A DNA stretch of 64,000 nucleotides, taken from Tillus elongatus (taxonomy: Eukaryota; Arthropoda; Insecta; Coleoptera; Cleridae). The translations under genes and the position numbers were made by a program. The stretch lies in NCBI GenBank assembly GCA_964006375.1, contig OZ023265.1:173359443-173423442 (forward strand). Direction: 5' to 3'. The notes beneath the pieces are model-generated. The model was given only the letters and a program-made list of their open reading frames with translations, did not search any database and was not told where the DNA came from. Shown here piece after piece: positions 51,851-62,840 of this stretch (position 1 is the stretch's first letter; each line of letters begins with the position of its first letter).

Positions 51851-52556
51851 ACTAACTTCATAACAGCGATAACAGCGTGGGTAGTGCTTTCCAGTGATGC
51901 GATATTTTGGTGATACTTCAAATGACGTAGTGCAAGAGGTGATCTGAAAATTGAACGGTGATTACTAAGCAACAACAGCAAGCAACAGCCATGAAGCAGT
52001 TTACTTTAAATAACCATAATTTAAGAAGTATTTATTACAATGTGCAGCTAAGGTACAATTAGTTAAAAAAAAGATAATCCAGAGAGGGTTTATTACAGTG
52101 CAGCTACACTGTATTACATAGCAATGACAAATAAAATACTTATTCAATTACAACATATGAGGTAACCAGTTAAATTTTACAGATCTATTACAAATTAATG
52201 CTTTTTAAACCGCAATGTCATTGCTCAGAAGCGTGGTTATTAACACGAGAAATTATTTATATTTTGTTCCTTTACGTTCTTTTGTTACGGCGGCTAAATC
52301 ATGGTACTTTCTTGGCCATGTATCGATATCCATTCAGATCGAAAATCGGAGCTTGCGAAATCAATGCAATAGGTATGATTCATTGATTGTTGTTGCCCTT
52401 ACTTGGTGAAACTTGTCCATACTACATTCAGACTTGGAGACTACTTCTCTGGCTTCACTGTTGGTTTTTGTAAATGAAGGACGTAGCCAGCGCGTGAGCT
52501 AACTGGAGCAAGTGGCCCTTCGAATTCTGGAAGTTCTAGGATGTTCTTCAATGCTT

Positions 52557-52597
52557 CTGTGACTATAGTTTCGCTGCTTGACAGCATTTTCAGACAG
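52557..52597 (-). ncRNA. Hammerhead relic, Penelope element 2 left arm
   Basis: Minus strand: stem I CTGT, core CTGAAAA (G8 changed), extra T, stem II GCTG-TCAAG-CAGC. Then GAA, stem III ACT-AT-AGT, C, stem I ACAG. Pairing is perfect; the core carries one disabling change. Confidence 0.65.
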
Positions 52598-52903
52598 ATT
52601 AAAATTGAATTAGTACGAAATCATGACAACTACAAATAAATATCTGTTGCTATGTGATGGTATGATGTTTTGATACAAAAAAAATGTATCAAATTGAAAA
52701 TAAAATGAAACATAGATGTCTACGTGATGTACGTCAATATTTAACATAAAAACTAGAACTAGCCTATAATAACTATGATAACAGTTACAACAACGATAAC
52801 AGTATAAAAGTAGTCTGTAAATAACGAAAATATCGACATACATCAACTCATTATTTTATTTTATTTTTTGAAATAATAGTTAAATTTATTTTCTTTGACA
52901 TAT

Positions 52904-53281
52904 TTAATTAGAAAGAAGAATATCCAAGAAAGGGGAATTCATTAAATCAGTTTGTTCGTTTAAAACAAGGTAGTTATTGTCGTGTGTGTGCCTTTTGACT
53001 TCTAAAGCTTCAAAAAAGTCTAGTTTACGTTTGTCATTATAAAAATGTTGTGGTTCTATGCGGTTATTTATTGTAGGTCTATGTTCGGTATCAATAATAT
53101 GTTTTGCAAATGTAGATTTGTCAGCGTGGTTATTTATAAATGCAGAAATATGTTCTTTGTATCGGGTGTTAAAATTTCTAGAAGTTTGACCTATGTATAT
53201 TGCATTACAATGTGTACAAGCCAATTTATAAACTCCAGCTTTTGTCAGGAAACAAGATTTTTCTTTCGCGTTAAATAACAA
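52904..53281 (-). pseudogene. Penelope GIY-YIG endonuclease domain, left arm
   Basis: A 125-residue open frame with the Penelope signature. It has a Cys pair in YKLACTHCNAIYIGQTSRNF (GIY-YIG form of the nuclease core), the catalytic-type Arg in NTRYKEHISAF and the downstream HIIDTEHRP motif. FFEALEVKRHTHDNNYLVLN and a terminal ILLSN follow. The domain is complete at its C-terminus (TAA at 52904), but the RT that should precede it is lost upstream. Confidence 0.85.
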
Positions 53282-53517
53282 ATCACGCGTCGTGTTGTAA
53301 GATTTAAAAGCTACCTTTGTATTTGTACAGGTGTTAAAAATTTGTGAAATGTTTTCTGAAATGGTTCTAAAATAAGTTATCGAAACGTATCTGTTCTCTT
53401 CTTTGTCTCTAATATTTGGATAAATTTAATTAATCGCTAATTTGTATTCTTTTCTCTCTATGATTTTATCTATTATTTTAACAGAGTAGCCATTATTAAA
53501 CGCTGTGTGCTTAATTA

Positions 53518-53844
53518 TTGAAAAAGAAATATAAATTGGCTTGTACACATTGTAATGGTCAAACTTCTAGAAATTTTAACACCCGATACAAAGAACATAT
53601 TTCTGCATTTAGAAATAACCACGCTGACAAATCTACATTTGCAAAACATATTATTGATACCGAACATAGACCTACAATAAATAACCGCATACAACCACAA
53701 CATTTTTGTAATGACAAACGTAAACTAGACTTTTCTGAAGCTTTAGAAGTCAAAAGGCACACACACGACAATAACTACCTTGTTTTAAACGAGCAAACTG
53801 ATTTAATGAATTCCCCTTTCTTGGATATTCTTCTTTCTAATTAA
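53518..53844 (+). pseudogene. Penelope GIY-YIG endonuclease domain, right arm
   Basis: Inverted copy of the left-arm domain. It lacks the AIYI residues of the nuclease core (YKLACTHCNGQTSRNFNTRY, a 4-residue deletion), so it cannot be active. The remainder to ILLSN and the stop is nearly identical. Confidence 0.85.
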
Positions 53845-54185
53845 ATATGTCAAAGAAAATTAATTTAACTATTATTTAAAAAAAGTTGTAATAAAATAAT
53901 GAGTTGATGTATGTCGATATTTTCGTTGTTTAGAGACTACTTTTATACTGTTATTGTTTAGTTATTTTATTGTTGTAACTGTTATCATAGTTATTATAGG
54001 CTAGTTCTAGTTTTTATGTTAAATATTGACATACATCACATAGACATTTTGAAAACCTCATCTGTCATCTGTGTTTTATTTTATTTTCAATTTGATAATT
54101 TTTTTGTTGATCAAAACATCATATCATAACATAGCAACAGATATTTATTTGTAGTTGTCATGATTTCGTACTAATTAAATTTTAA

Positions 54186-54228
54186 TCTGTCTAAGAATGC
54201 TGTCAAGCAGCGAAACTATAGTTACAGA
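54186..54228 (+). ncRNA. Hammerhead relic, Penelope element 2 right arm
   Basis: Stem I TCTGT, degraded core CTAAGAA, stem II GCTG-TCAAG-CAGC, GAA, stem III ACT-AT-AGT, T, stem I ACAGA. Helices are intact, core lost. Confidence 0.6.
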
Positions 54229-54580
54229 AACGTTGATGAACATCCTAGAACATCCAGAATTCGAAGGGCCACTTGCTACAGTTAGCTTACGCGCTGACTA
54301 CGTCCTTCACCTACAAAAACCAACAGTGAAGCCAGAGAAGTAGTCTCCAAGTCTGTATGTAATAGGTATGATATTTAATTTAAACTACACTGGTATATTC
54401 ATTCGCATGACTACATTGGAAGACTTATTTCAATTGGAGAGCTGGTTCTTATAGAAAGGAAAGACCAAATAATATGGAAATTAGCCCTTTAGACGCAAAC
54501 CTAATTATAAGCTAAAACAGAATGATTTACCCATTACTTTGAACAATAATTATCAGCAACACTGTATTTTTTATTAACAG

Positions 54581-54722
54581 AAACAAACAGCTGGCTATCA
54601 ACTGAATAATTTCAACGTTAAAAAGATATTCGACAAGCAATTGACTTACTTCACAAACGGAGTTTTATCAAGTGCTCTTGCGTTGGAACCTGCAACATTC
54701 TTCTTCACCTGGGAAAAGAGAG
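54581..54722 (+). CDS. Exon-like segment of an unrecognised gene
   Basis: An acceptor (TATTTTTTATTAACAG, with an in-frame TAA just before the CAG) and a donor (AAGAGAG^GTAAAC) bound a 142-base open segment, phase 0 in and phase 1 out. It encodes KQTAGYQLNNFNVKKIFDKQ, then LTYFTNGVLSSALALEPATF and FFTWEKR. Composition and splice signals look like a real exon. It does not fit between cyclase exons 3 and 4, which join in phase 0. It could belong to a nested gene or be a displaced exon fragment. No family was recognised. Confidence 0.4.
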
Positions 54723-55860
54723 GTAAACTGGACTTTTATTTTGCGTTCTCTGTTTCAAGGACAAGCTCGAGATAGAAAACAGTGTAATATTTACAAGACG
54801 CCACGTGTTAGAATATTACGACTAATGATTATGTTTATAGAAACAGTCCTTATAAATAATCACCACGTAAATGTTTCTACTACTTTTAGGTTGCAACAAT
54901 ATATAAGATACTTATGATATTTTAAGTTATGCGATTTAGTTACTGTGTATATTTCCAGAGAAAAATGTCAAATGCGCTTTACGGTTTTTAAGCAACAGCA
55001 AATTATTTAATTATTTCTCTTTGTTAAGGAGCGGAGAATATTTCTGGAATAACTTGTCGAACTAGGCGAATTTACACTTATTAACGATGTAATAAACTTT
55101 AATAAATAACTAAATTTTAACAATGCTTACAACTAACTTAACCGAATGAATTTTAAAGCCGAAATCTTTACATACTGAATCTTAATTGAAAAGTCTCTAA
55201 TATTAGTCACTACATTTTCAGAACAAGAGTTTTTACTTATCTCTACATAATTTAAATCAAAAGTCTCTAAATGTTTATCAACAACACTACTTACATCTTT
55301 GCTTTGGTCTACATAATATATAATTGCAGACCTCAGCAGTCAGCATTCCTTGTACTGTACGCTGCATTTCCAACTTGTTTATTATTTAGATAAATATATG
55401 TAATATTATTTCAATGCCAATGTTATTGATGCATCTGTGACCTACTTCTACATGAAATATTACATTAATTGTTGTAGTGAATTTTCCTATAACTACATTT
55501 TAATTATAAATTGAATGATACTAAAAAATATATTTTCACGATTGTAAATGCCCTTTTAGATAGATTTCTGTTCTATGAACACTCTTATTCGATCCTATTA
55601 TGTTTTAATAGCAATGTAAGCAGTGCATTGTTTTTGATTTTAGGTAAAGTAACTAGCATATAAATATAGATAATATTCAAAGTGATTACAGAAGAATGCA
55701 TCATATTCAATGATGGTAATGGTTGACAAAATTCTGCATTTTACTTCCAGACTATTTTATAGGTTTTAAAGTGCTCAAAACATTTCAAATAAATATTTAC
55801 AAATATTGCTACTTGCACCTATAGAAATCTCGTTATTCACTTGCTAGGAATTTACTCTCA
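54723..55860. other. Unique intron DNA, nothing recognised
   Basis: AT-rich, without repeat termini or supported open frames. Confidence 0.45.
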
Positions 55861-55861
55861 G

Positions 55862-56010
55862 CTTTGCATCAACAAATATCTTCTCCGTGTAAAGGCTAGA
55901 GAACACTTCATGCTTGAATGTCTGCCATTTCAGATTAGCAGCCGTTTCGTAATACTGTTTTGAGGAAATAAACCTAACATTTATACACATTATCCTCATA
56001 AAATGGCTCA
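55862..56010 (+). pseudogene. Decayed duplicate of adenylate cyclase exon 4 and its acceptor
   Basis: About 70 bases of intron end and 75 bases of exon match 60099-60245. The intron side has TCTCCGTGTAAAGG, then GAATGTCTGCCATTTCAG, identical in the last 18 bases. The exon starts ATTAGCAGCCGTTTCGTAAT, parallel to the true exon's ATTAGCAGTTGTTCCATAAT, then hits an in-frame TGA at codon 10. Similarity fades after ATGGCTCAGTGACC. It is not usable as an alternative exon. Confidence 0.82.
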
Positions 56011-56274
56011 GTGACCCTTGTTTAAGAGCCTCATAGCCCATTAAGAAACTTAATAAACCTACTGTTAAGGTTTCAGCGGGCTATACGTGGTATACCAAAT
56101 TGAGTGTAAGTAAATGAATAAGCATGTTCAGAGCTTCGTTCAAAAATTAAAGAGCAATCAAAACTGGAAGAATTTAAATTATATTTGAGTTTAACCTGAG
56201 AGTTCCAAATAAATGAAACTATACAGTGCTTTCTAAAAGTTTCGAAAAAATTCTCTGACACATCGATTATGTCT

Positions 56275-57255
56275 TAAACAAAGACACTTTTTACATACGA
56301 CCCATATTTCTGACGCCATCGTTGTTCGAGATATGACGTCACCGACAATTTTTTTAAATGGCAACCCCCAATTTCGACCACGCAATTTGAAACAGCGTGT
56401 CATTCTACGTACATATCGTTAAAAACTATGGCTCCCTGATAGTAGCCTATGAGATCAGGAATGTTTTTTATTGCTGTCGTATAAAAACTTGAAATCGTAC
56501 TGCGGTAAATAGTTTTTTCGGGTTTTTGAAATATCTCTTTAGTTCTTATTTTTTGTATGACAAAAGCAGTGTGTTTGAAGTGTTAATTGAGTAGCGACTT
56601 TTGTCATCTTATAAAAGAATAATTAAATTAACTGAACGAGAACGAATTGAAATTCTTTGCATGATCGGATTTGGAGACAGGATGCACACCCAAAAAGAAG
56701 TAGTTTAATTGTTTAATGAAACTCATTCTGATCGGCATCCCATTAGCCAAAGCATGGTAAGCAATATTGAGTATAAATACCGTAACATTGGCCATGTTCG
56801 TGATCTTCTTAAATCTGGTCGAGATTCAAAATCAGAAGAAGATCAACTTAATGTTTTGTTGGCAATACAGGAAAATCATTACTTAACACTTAACCAATTG
56901 GCTTCTGATTTCAATATGGCGGAGTCCACAGTTTACACAATTACGAAAAAAGCAAGACGACTTTGATCGGCAAAATCAATTCTGCGAGCAAATGCAAGAA
57001 CTATGCACTAGTGATAATAATTTCGTAAAAAACCTACTTTTTTCTAACAAAGCTACGTTTGTTTTGAACGGCCAACCTGATCTTTCGAGAAATGATATTT
57101 TCTTTCAACACGATGGTGAACCTCCCCATTATGCAACACCTGTCCAAGCTTATTTAGATGTGGTATTTCCGAATCGCTGCATAGGGGGGCGATTAAGTGG
57201 CCAGCGAAATCGCCAGATTTGGCACCACTAGATTACTTCTTGTAGGGGATACTTA
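56275..57255 (+). pseudogene. DUF4817-type mariner-like transposase remnant
   Basis: The N-terminal HTH region is good: ERIEILCMIGFGDRMHTQKE near 56640, then 56709-56966 with RHPISQSMVSNIEYKYRNIG, HVRDLLKSGRDSKSEEDQLN and LLAIQENHYLTLNQLASDFN. The catalytic core is cut: most of the first half is missing between 56966 and 57060. DIFFQHDGEPPHYATPVQAY holds the second catalytic Asp (57100), then RQIWHH and LDYFL. Stops at 56967 and 57232. The right side abuts a piggyBac relic. Confidence 0.82.
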
Positions 57256-58030
57256 AAAATCAAGGTACACGTGGCAGCTTTCGCACCTCAATTTTGTTTT
57301 TTGTTATCTTTAAATCTGGGACAAAGATGACGCTTTTTTTACCTACTGGTTTATTTGCATTGTCACTGTTGTTTGTTATTGGTCGTTTTAGAATTGTACT
57401 GTGAATAACCCTTAATTCTCTCGGAAGCCAGTCACTGTAGAAATTTCTTGTGAGATGGTCTTTCACTAGCTGGTAAGAGAGTTCTTTATAAAATCAAGCC
57501 TTGAGCGGTCCTCATTTTATATGTAAGGCTTGTAAAGTACATAACTCTTCATGGAAGCTGTGTCTAATAGAGCAAAAAAAATTGCCATCTTCTTGTGCGT
57601 CTGCTAGTTGAATAAGTCATACATTTTTGGTCTAAACTGTCTACATCTCCTTTGGTATAGTTGTAAAATTCTATTATTTCTGGTTTTCTTCTACAAGGTT
57701 CTCTTTTCTTACGATGGTGCATTCACGAAACCATCGATACTGCTTTTCCCAGCAACGTGGTATCTAGTAAATCCGTATTCAGCAGAACCAACTGGTCTCC
57801 TTCTATTTGGGATGAAATTAGTAGGTATCTCTCTCGTTTATTACCTTCTAATGTTTCGAGATTGTCAGGTTTCTTTCACTGAGTTGCGCGACTACTTCAA
57901 CTCAGCTAAAGCGTCAGCTGTCACATTTTCGTTTCTGCCAGCCACTGGTTGCACAAGCCGTAGCACCACTTGGTGTGGGACCAGAGAATTTTCTGTCTTC
58001 TGTGGAAGAGTATTTCCATCGCTGCCTTTT

Positions 58031-58032
<2 letters not shown>

Positions 58033-58099
<67 letters not shown>
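58033..58099. repeat. (TA)n microsatellite inside piggyBac coding
   Basis: About 66 bases of TA between the codons for [13 protein letters not shown] and GKGSDG. Confidence 0.95.
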
Positions 58100-58100
<1 letters not shown>

Positions 58101-58139
58101 GATTTTCCGTGATGCACGTATATAATACGTTTTCAATGG

Positions 58140-58142
<3 letters not shown>

Positions 58143-58200
<58 letters not shown>
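58143..58200. repeat. (TA)n microsatellite inside piggyBac coding
   Basis: About 58 bases of TA between the GNTSNKYGL and ENVLYTC coding stretches. Confidence 0.95.
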
Positions 58201-58203
<3 letters not shown>

Positions 58204-59100
58204 CATTACTTAGAGCCCATATTTGTTTGATGTATTGCCCATATACATGTAAAACTGTCCGCGGCCTCGGAAACCTATTAGCATTTCGTCTATACCGAGG
58301 AGTTTCCCAGGTGTATAGCATTCTTGAGTGTTAATCACAAGGAAATTGAAGAGGAAATACACGGCGGCTGCTTTGTCATTCAGTTTTCGTAACACACGAT
58401 CAACTGCGTTATCAAATCGGTGACAGTTCAGGAAGTTCAACATTATCTTCAGAGACATTGCTGCCCTAAAGATGTCCCTACCTGTGCCATCTTTTGAGAA
58501 GAGTGATGCTACATCTCCATTGTTTGAATTGAAGAGGGTCGTGAAGTACAACAGTCCAACCAACGTTTTCAATTCAACCAAGTCTTGTAATTCAATGCTG
58601 TTCTCATTTGAATGACTCTCTGAAGCTCTGACTAAACGGGAATTGGTATGGGTCCTTACTTCCTCGAGCATCTCGTCAGAAAATATCACATTCTACACGG
58701 ATATAATATCTGGATTTTCACCTAAGCTTTTAGCAGGACCTCTGAGTCCTGGGAAACGTTACACTAAATTACGCCGTGGCGTTCTTGTATTTTTGACGGG
58801 TTCGGAGGCTTGGCTCTATTTTTCTGTAATATGCTCTGCTTGATAGGGTGTTGTCTACATCACATGAACTACAAGAAAAGTATTCTGTATTTATAGTTAC
58901 GGATTCTATGTCTTTTGTGTCTTCCGTTTCTTCAATACCTGCAGCGCCGACATTTTCGTCTTTAAATTCTCTGATTTCACTGCCACTGTGTCATGCAAGC
59001 TTTTTTCATCATTATTCTCCTTAACTACAACCTCCACCATCTTCGTGTAACCATTTGTTAAGGCGTCTCGTCTGGAGGATTATACCTCTCAAATTTACAC

Positions 59101-60098
59101 ATTTCTCAGTATACTTCTTTGTTATGACATTTACCATCTATACAATGCAATTTTAAACATGGTTAGGAATAACCCAACAAGGGTCATTTCTTGTTTACAA
59201 TTGACGACAAGTCTGCCAACCTATCTCAGGTAGATAGCGTAGGAAAATTCAATATTCATTCAAAGCAGTTCTTATATAGACTCCAAACAAGCATGACGCT
59301 TGTGAACATAATCATTACTCATTTCGTAGAGTTCTCATGGGCTCTAAAGCATACCATAATATAAGTAATTTTGTATAAGTTTACAGTTTGTTATTAAACG
59401 TTAAGTGTTACTAAAATCAGCGTTTAATTTGACAAAACATAATCAGGTCCTTCGAGCTATCAAGAAACAAAAACAAGTAAAATGTGGTACATCAGTACAA
59501 AACGTAATTAAACACCATTCAAGTAGTGTTTTTTTTTACACATTTAGCCATTATAGCTCAGTAATAACCTTATCTAAAATATTACATAACTGGCGATGTG
59601 GGTTCTGTGTGACCCCAGACAAACTTTATCGCTGAATAAATCGGCGAACACTAAACCTACGCAGATACCACGTGCAGTAGTGGTCGACCCATTGTTTGAA
59701 GGTGGCTCAGTATGATACGTTCATGGGCACTCGAAATTCTTCTTTTTATAATAAACCTGGAGTTATATAGTCCCCCACGTTACCAGTTAAGGGTTAAAAT
59801 CAATGGACTAATGTTAGATATACGTTAAAATCGTTTGCTAAATCCGATGAAAGCTTGATAACATAACTCAAAAGGTATTATTATAGTTGAAATTCTTTTC
59901 ATATGCAATTTTTACATATTCTATATTCAACCAGCTAACCTAATGCTGTATTATGCATGCTATTCAAATCATAAATTTCTGTAAAAAAGAAAAACTTTTT
60001 AAATTACCATATCTCGCAGCGAACTCTGCATTGAAGTAGTTATATTTTAACACGTTTGCACGTTTGCTGGTATTTGCTGTCCCTGTAAAATTCACCGC
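59101..60098. other. Intron DNA, nothing recognised
   Basis: AT-rich. A 76-codon open frame at 59405 has no recognisable features. Confidence 0.4.
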
Positions 60099-60168
60099 GA
60101 GTGACAATAAATATTTCTCTGTGTAAAGGTTTACAATTCATTTCACGTTTGAATGTCTGCCATTTCAG

Positions 60169-60318
60169 ATTAGCAGTTGTTCCATAATCTTGTTATGCGG
60201 GAACATAGCTGGAATTTGCACACATTACCCGCGTGAAGTGGCTCAACGAAAGGCTTTTCTGGAGACAAGACAATGCATCGAGGCTAGACTAAAGATACAG
60301 AGGGAGAATCAGCAGCAA
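60169..60318 (+). CDS. rut: Adenylate cyclase (ADCY1/rutabaga type), exon 4 in window: TM6 and start of C1
   Basis: The acceptor TGTCTGCCATTTCAG and donor CAGCAA^GTGAGT bound 50 codons, phase 0 both sides. The sequence begins with helix 6 ([20 protein letters not shown]). It continues [20 protein letters not shown], then [10 protein letters not shown]: the signalling-helix region that precedes the C1 catalytic domain. The CTHYPxEVxQRxAFxETR pattern is diagnostic of ADCY1/rutabaga cyclases. Catalytic exons must lie beyond the window. A broken duplicate of its 5' half lies 4.2 kb upstream. Confidence 0.92.
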
Positions 60319-60771
60319 GTGAGTGAGCATTTAGAAATTTATTTTGTATTACAGGGGTTCATAAGCAATACAACCAGGAGATCTCAAGTTTATTGGTGGT
60401 AACAAAACTGCCTATTAGTACAAAATCAACGTATCTCGTATTTAAGTTCAACGCAGAATCTCTTAACCCGGCGTTACATATATAGAAATTCTTTTAACCA
60501 GTAGATATGTGGGGTGTGACAAACCCCACTGAAACAGTATCAATACATTTTTTAGTTATTTATATTTATAAAATTTTGATAGCTGACGATAATGTTGGAT
60601 CATTAAGGGAACAAATCACTAGAAAAAATATATCCTCGAACGTTTATTCAAAAAAAAAGAAGGACAAAAAATTGAAACTACTGGATTCTTGTAGTAAGAA
60701 AAGATATAAGTGATTTATAAATTATTATTAAAAAAACTCAGTCTGATACAAAATAGATAATAAAAAACTCT
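60319..60771. other. Intron DNA, nothing recognised
   Basis: AT- and A-rich sequence after the exon 4 donor, with a Lys-rich 68-codon open frame that is not supported. Confidence 0.4.
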
Positions 60772-61045
60772 AGACGCAGCAAGTACGTTATGGTAGTGAA
60801 TTTTCATAATAATTATACAATATTAGTAAGATATATTATTAAAACTAATTCTTTAAATTTAAATGAACCTTGGAGATCGGTTTTAGAGTCCCAGTTAGCG
60901 ATTATTTGAAAAAAAAATATTTTATATGGATCTACTAAATTAAAATTTGGTCTTAGATATAATATGTAAGTACTGCAAGTGCCTTTAAAAAAATTGTGTT
61001 ACAAATTTCATTAAAGTTACAAACTTTTTTCAGAAAAAATAAATG
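60772..61045 (+). repeat. Repeat-family segment, as at 41.63 kb
   Basis: GACGCAGCAAGTACGTTATG terminus followed by TTTTCATAATAATTATACAA and GGAGATCGGTTTTAGAGTCC, collinear with 41630-41890. Confidence 0.75.
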
Positions 61046-62000
61046 ATTTACAAAGGGTGAGAGTAGGGTTACCGATGAGACGTATAGCTGCAGCGGCACT
61101 CCAGATGTGGGAGCAGTATTCGAGGTTTGGTCTTATTTATGAAGTATATAAGGTATAGAGATTAGCTGGTGAAAAGTATTTGCAAGCCCGGAAGAGGAAA
61201 CCTAATTTCTTAGCAGCCGCTTCTGCAATTGATGTGACATGTTGGTGCCAATTGAGATTTCGATCCACAGAAATGCCAACAAGTGAAAAGGACTTACTTT
61301 GAATAACTTGGTTGTTCATTGTGATGGGCCTAGGGCTGGTGTACCTCTTATTAGATAAAAGGCAAGACTGAGATTTGGTGAAGTTGAATTGTACATGATT
61401 TCTACTTCCCTAGTCTAATATTTTTTTGGAGATCCACAGAGACAGAACCCTCCATGAGTCTGCGATCCTCGTCTAATTCGGCTTAAGAGACAGGCTTAGA
61501 ATATTGTATATTTGGGTGCTGTCATCCGCGTAACTGTGAACTGGGTTGGATGTGCTAGAGAGGAGGTCACTGATGTAGAGGAGAAACAAACTAGGGGCTA
61601 ACGCTGAACCCTGGGGGACTCCTGCACTAATTGGATACAGTTTAGCGGAATGGCCATCCACGACAACATAAATGCTCCGATTTGAGAGGAAATTTGCTGT
61701 TCAAGTACATAGTTTTGGTGGTAGGCTATAGGCCGGAAGTTTATTAAGCAGCGCTGCGTTCCATACCTGGTCGAATGCTTTTAATGTTTATAGAGCGACA
61801 ATCTGGGATTCACCGTGTAGTTCCATAGACTTGTTCCAAGAATGGATGACACAGGAAAGGGGGTCGGCAGTTTATCTGCGCTGACGGAATTCATACTGCC
61901 TGTCGTGGATTACACTGGGGTTTTCAAGAAATTTTAGTAATAAGGTGTTGATATACTTTTCCATCACTTTAAAGACGACTGAAAGGAAAGAAATAGAAAA
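61046..62000 (-). pseudogene. LINE copy 3, RT C-terminal fragment
   Basis: Minus strand: VMEKYINT-like start near 61960, then DRQY (61905), AGVPQGSALAPSLFLLYISD and YADD (near 61550). NQVIQSKSFSLVGISVDRNL near 61310 follows. Same family as 19.0-22.1 kb, but deletions and shifts are frequent. It lacks the 3' end (stops near 61050 beside a repeat segment). Confidence 0.85.
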
Positions 62001-62057
62001 TTTTAAATTTGTCAAAAAGGTTAGACATTAAACTATTCCTAATTCCTTAGAAAGTAT

Positions 62058-62832
62058 TTATATATCAAGGTCGACTAAGAACAAAGCTTCACTTAATCGT
62101 GCGACACCTTTAATTTCAAACCCTTTATTTTCATTTTGCATTTGACCAGTTAAACACTCCTAGTTTGTCTGGCAGAATAATAAATTATTGTCAATAACTG
62201 GGCCGGTCTATACAGATACTAATCTCTACGTTTCTCTCGACTTAAAGACCTCCTTTTCGTTTTCTTTGTATATAAGAAATCAACGTAAATATCTGTTTTT
62301 ACGTAGAATAAAAATAAATATAAATATTGTTTTTATGTAGAATTTTAGTTAAATTATTTATCCTTTGTTAAAGTTAACATTGTGAGCTAAACACTTGGTT
62401 TGTTTTTTAAAAAAGATGAGCGGCTGTTATGGTGTCTGTTTCGCCAGATGTGCCTGTCGGCGTGCTCCAGTATTCACATAGTGAAATTTCTAGATCAAAA
62501 GAAACGTGTAGCTTCCTTAAATACCTCGGTACCTTTCTTTTTAAGCCCATTATCCTTACGTTAGATAAAAGCTCATAAATTTGTCAACTAGAAGATTAAA
62601 GCAGGTCTTCGACCTCGTAGGTTCACTACACAATAGACAAACGATGGGTCGTCGACTACAATTTTACTTCGGACTAGTTCGTTACCCAAGGCGCGATATA
62701 AATACACTGTAGCTGTCGAGATTAGTTTTAGAATTTTTCATCCTCTGATGACGTTGACGTTGTCAACGAAACGATCCTGAGGTATTTAAAATATGTGTTG
62801 TGGTGATTTGGGTTCCCCAAGTGTACTTATAA
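62058..62832 (+). mobile_element. Penelope-like terminal repeat segment, family B, copy 3
   Basis: Inverted relative to the copies at 12.3 and 17.9 kb, with the same two-unit structure. The first unit's ribozyme (near 62400) is lost and the second (62740-62784) is recognisable. Ends with GTGATTTGGGTTCCCCAAGT. Confidence 0.72.
62740..62784 (+). ncRNA. Hammerhead-like motif, Penelope family B, cleavage site lost
   Basis: ATCCT, CTGATGA, extra C, stem II GTTGAC-GTT-GTCAAC (perfect 6 bp), GAA-ACGATC. The expected CGT-A/C before AGG reads CCTG, giving a forbidden G at the cleavage position. Confidence 0.62.
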
Positions 62833-62840
62833 TATATAGG

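Larger units (their letters stand above)
52388..54360. mobile_element. Penelope-like element 2 arranged as a ~2-kb inverted repeat
   Basis: Arms at 52388-53281 (minus) and 53518-54360 (plus) are inverted copies about 90% alike by eye. A ~235-bp spacer is partly unique. Each arm encodes the Penelope GIY-YIG C-terminus, then AT-rich 3' sequence, a hammerhead relic and a terminal segment (GTAGTCTCCAAGTC, and GTGGCCCTTCGAATTCTGG in the left arm). The RT domain is missing. Head-to-head arms suggest two 5'-truncated copies joined, or a replication-linked inversion. Confidence 0.83.
57256..59100 (-). pseudogene. piggyBac transposase relic carrying in-frame (TA)n expansions
   Basis: Minus strand, N- to C-terminus: acidic N-terminal remnants (59100-58690). 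58689-58210 gives FSDEMLEEVRTHTNSRLV, DIFRAAMSLKIMLNFLNCHR and TPGKLLGIDEMLIGFRGRGQ, with the first catalytic Asp in GIDE. 58206-57892 gives [13 protein letters not shown] and [20 protein letters not shown], with two (TA)n tracts read as Ile-Tyr inside the same frame. The C-terminal region near 57466-57266 gives DHLTRNFYSDWLPRELRV, with a degraded cysteine finger. One stop (58207) separates the first two frames. It belongs to a family distinct from the intact element at 2-2317. Confidence 0.85.

Noticed and set aside
57608..58099. 163-codon plus-strand open frame with hydrophobic segments
   Set aside because: It is the antisense of the piggyBac relic and runs into (TA)n.
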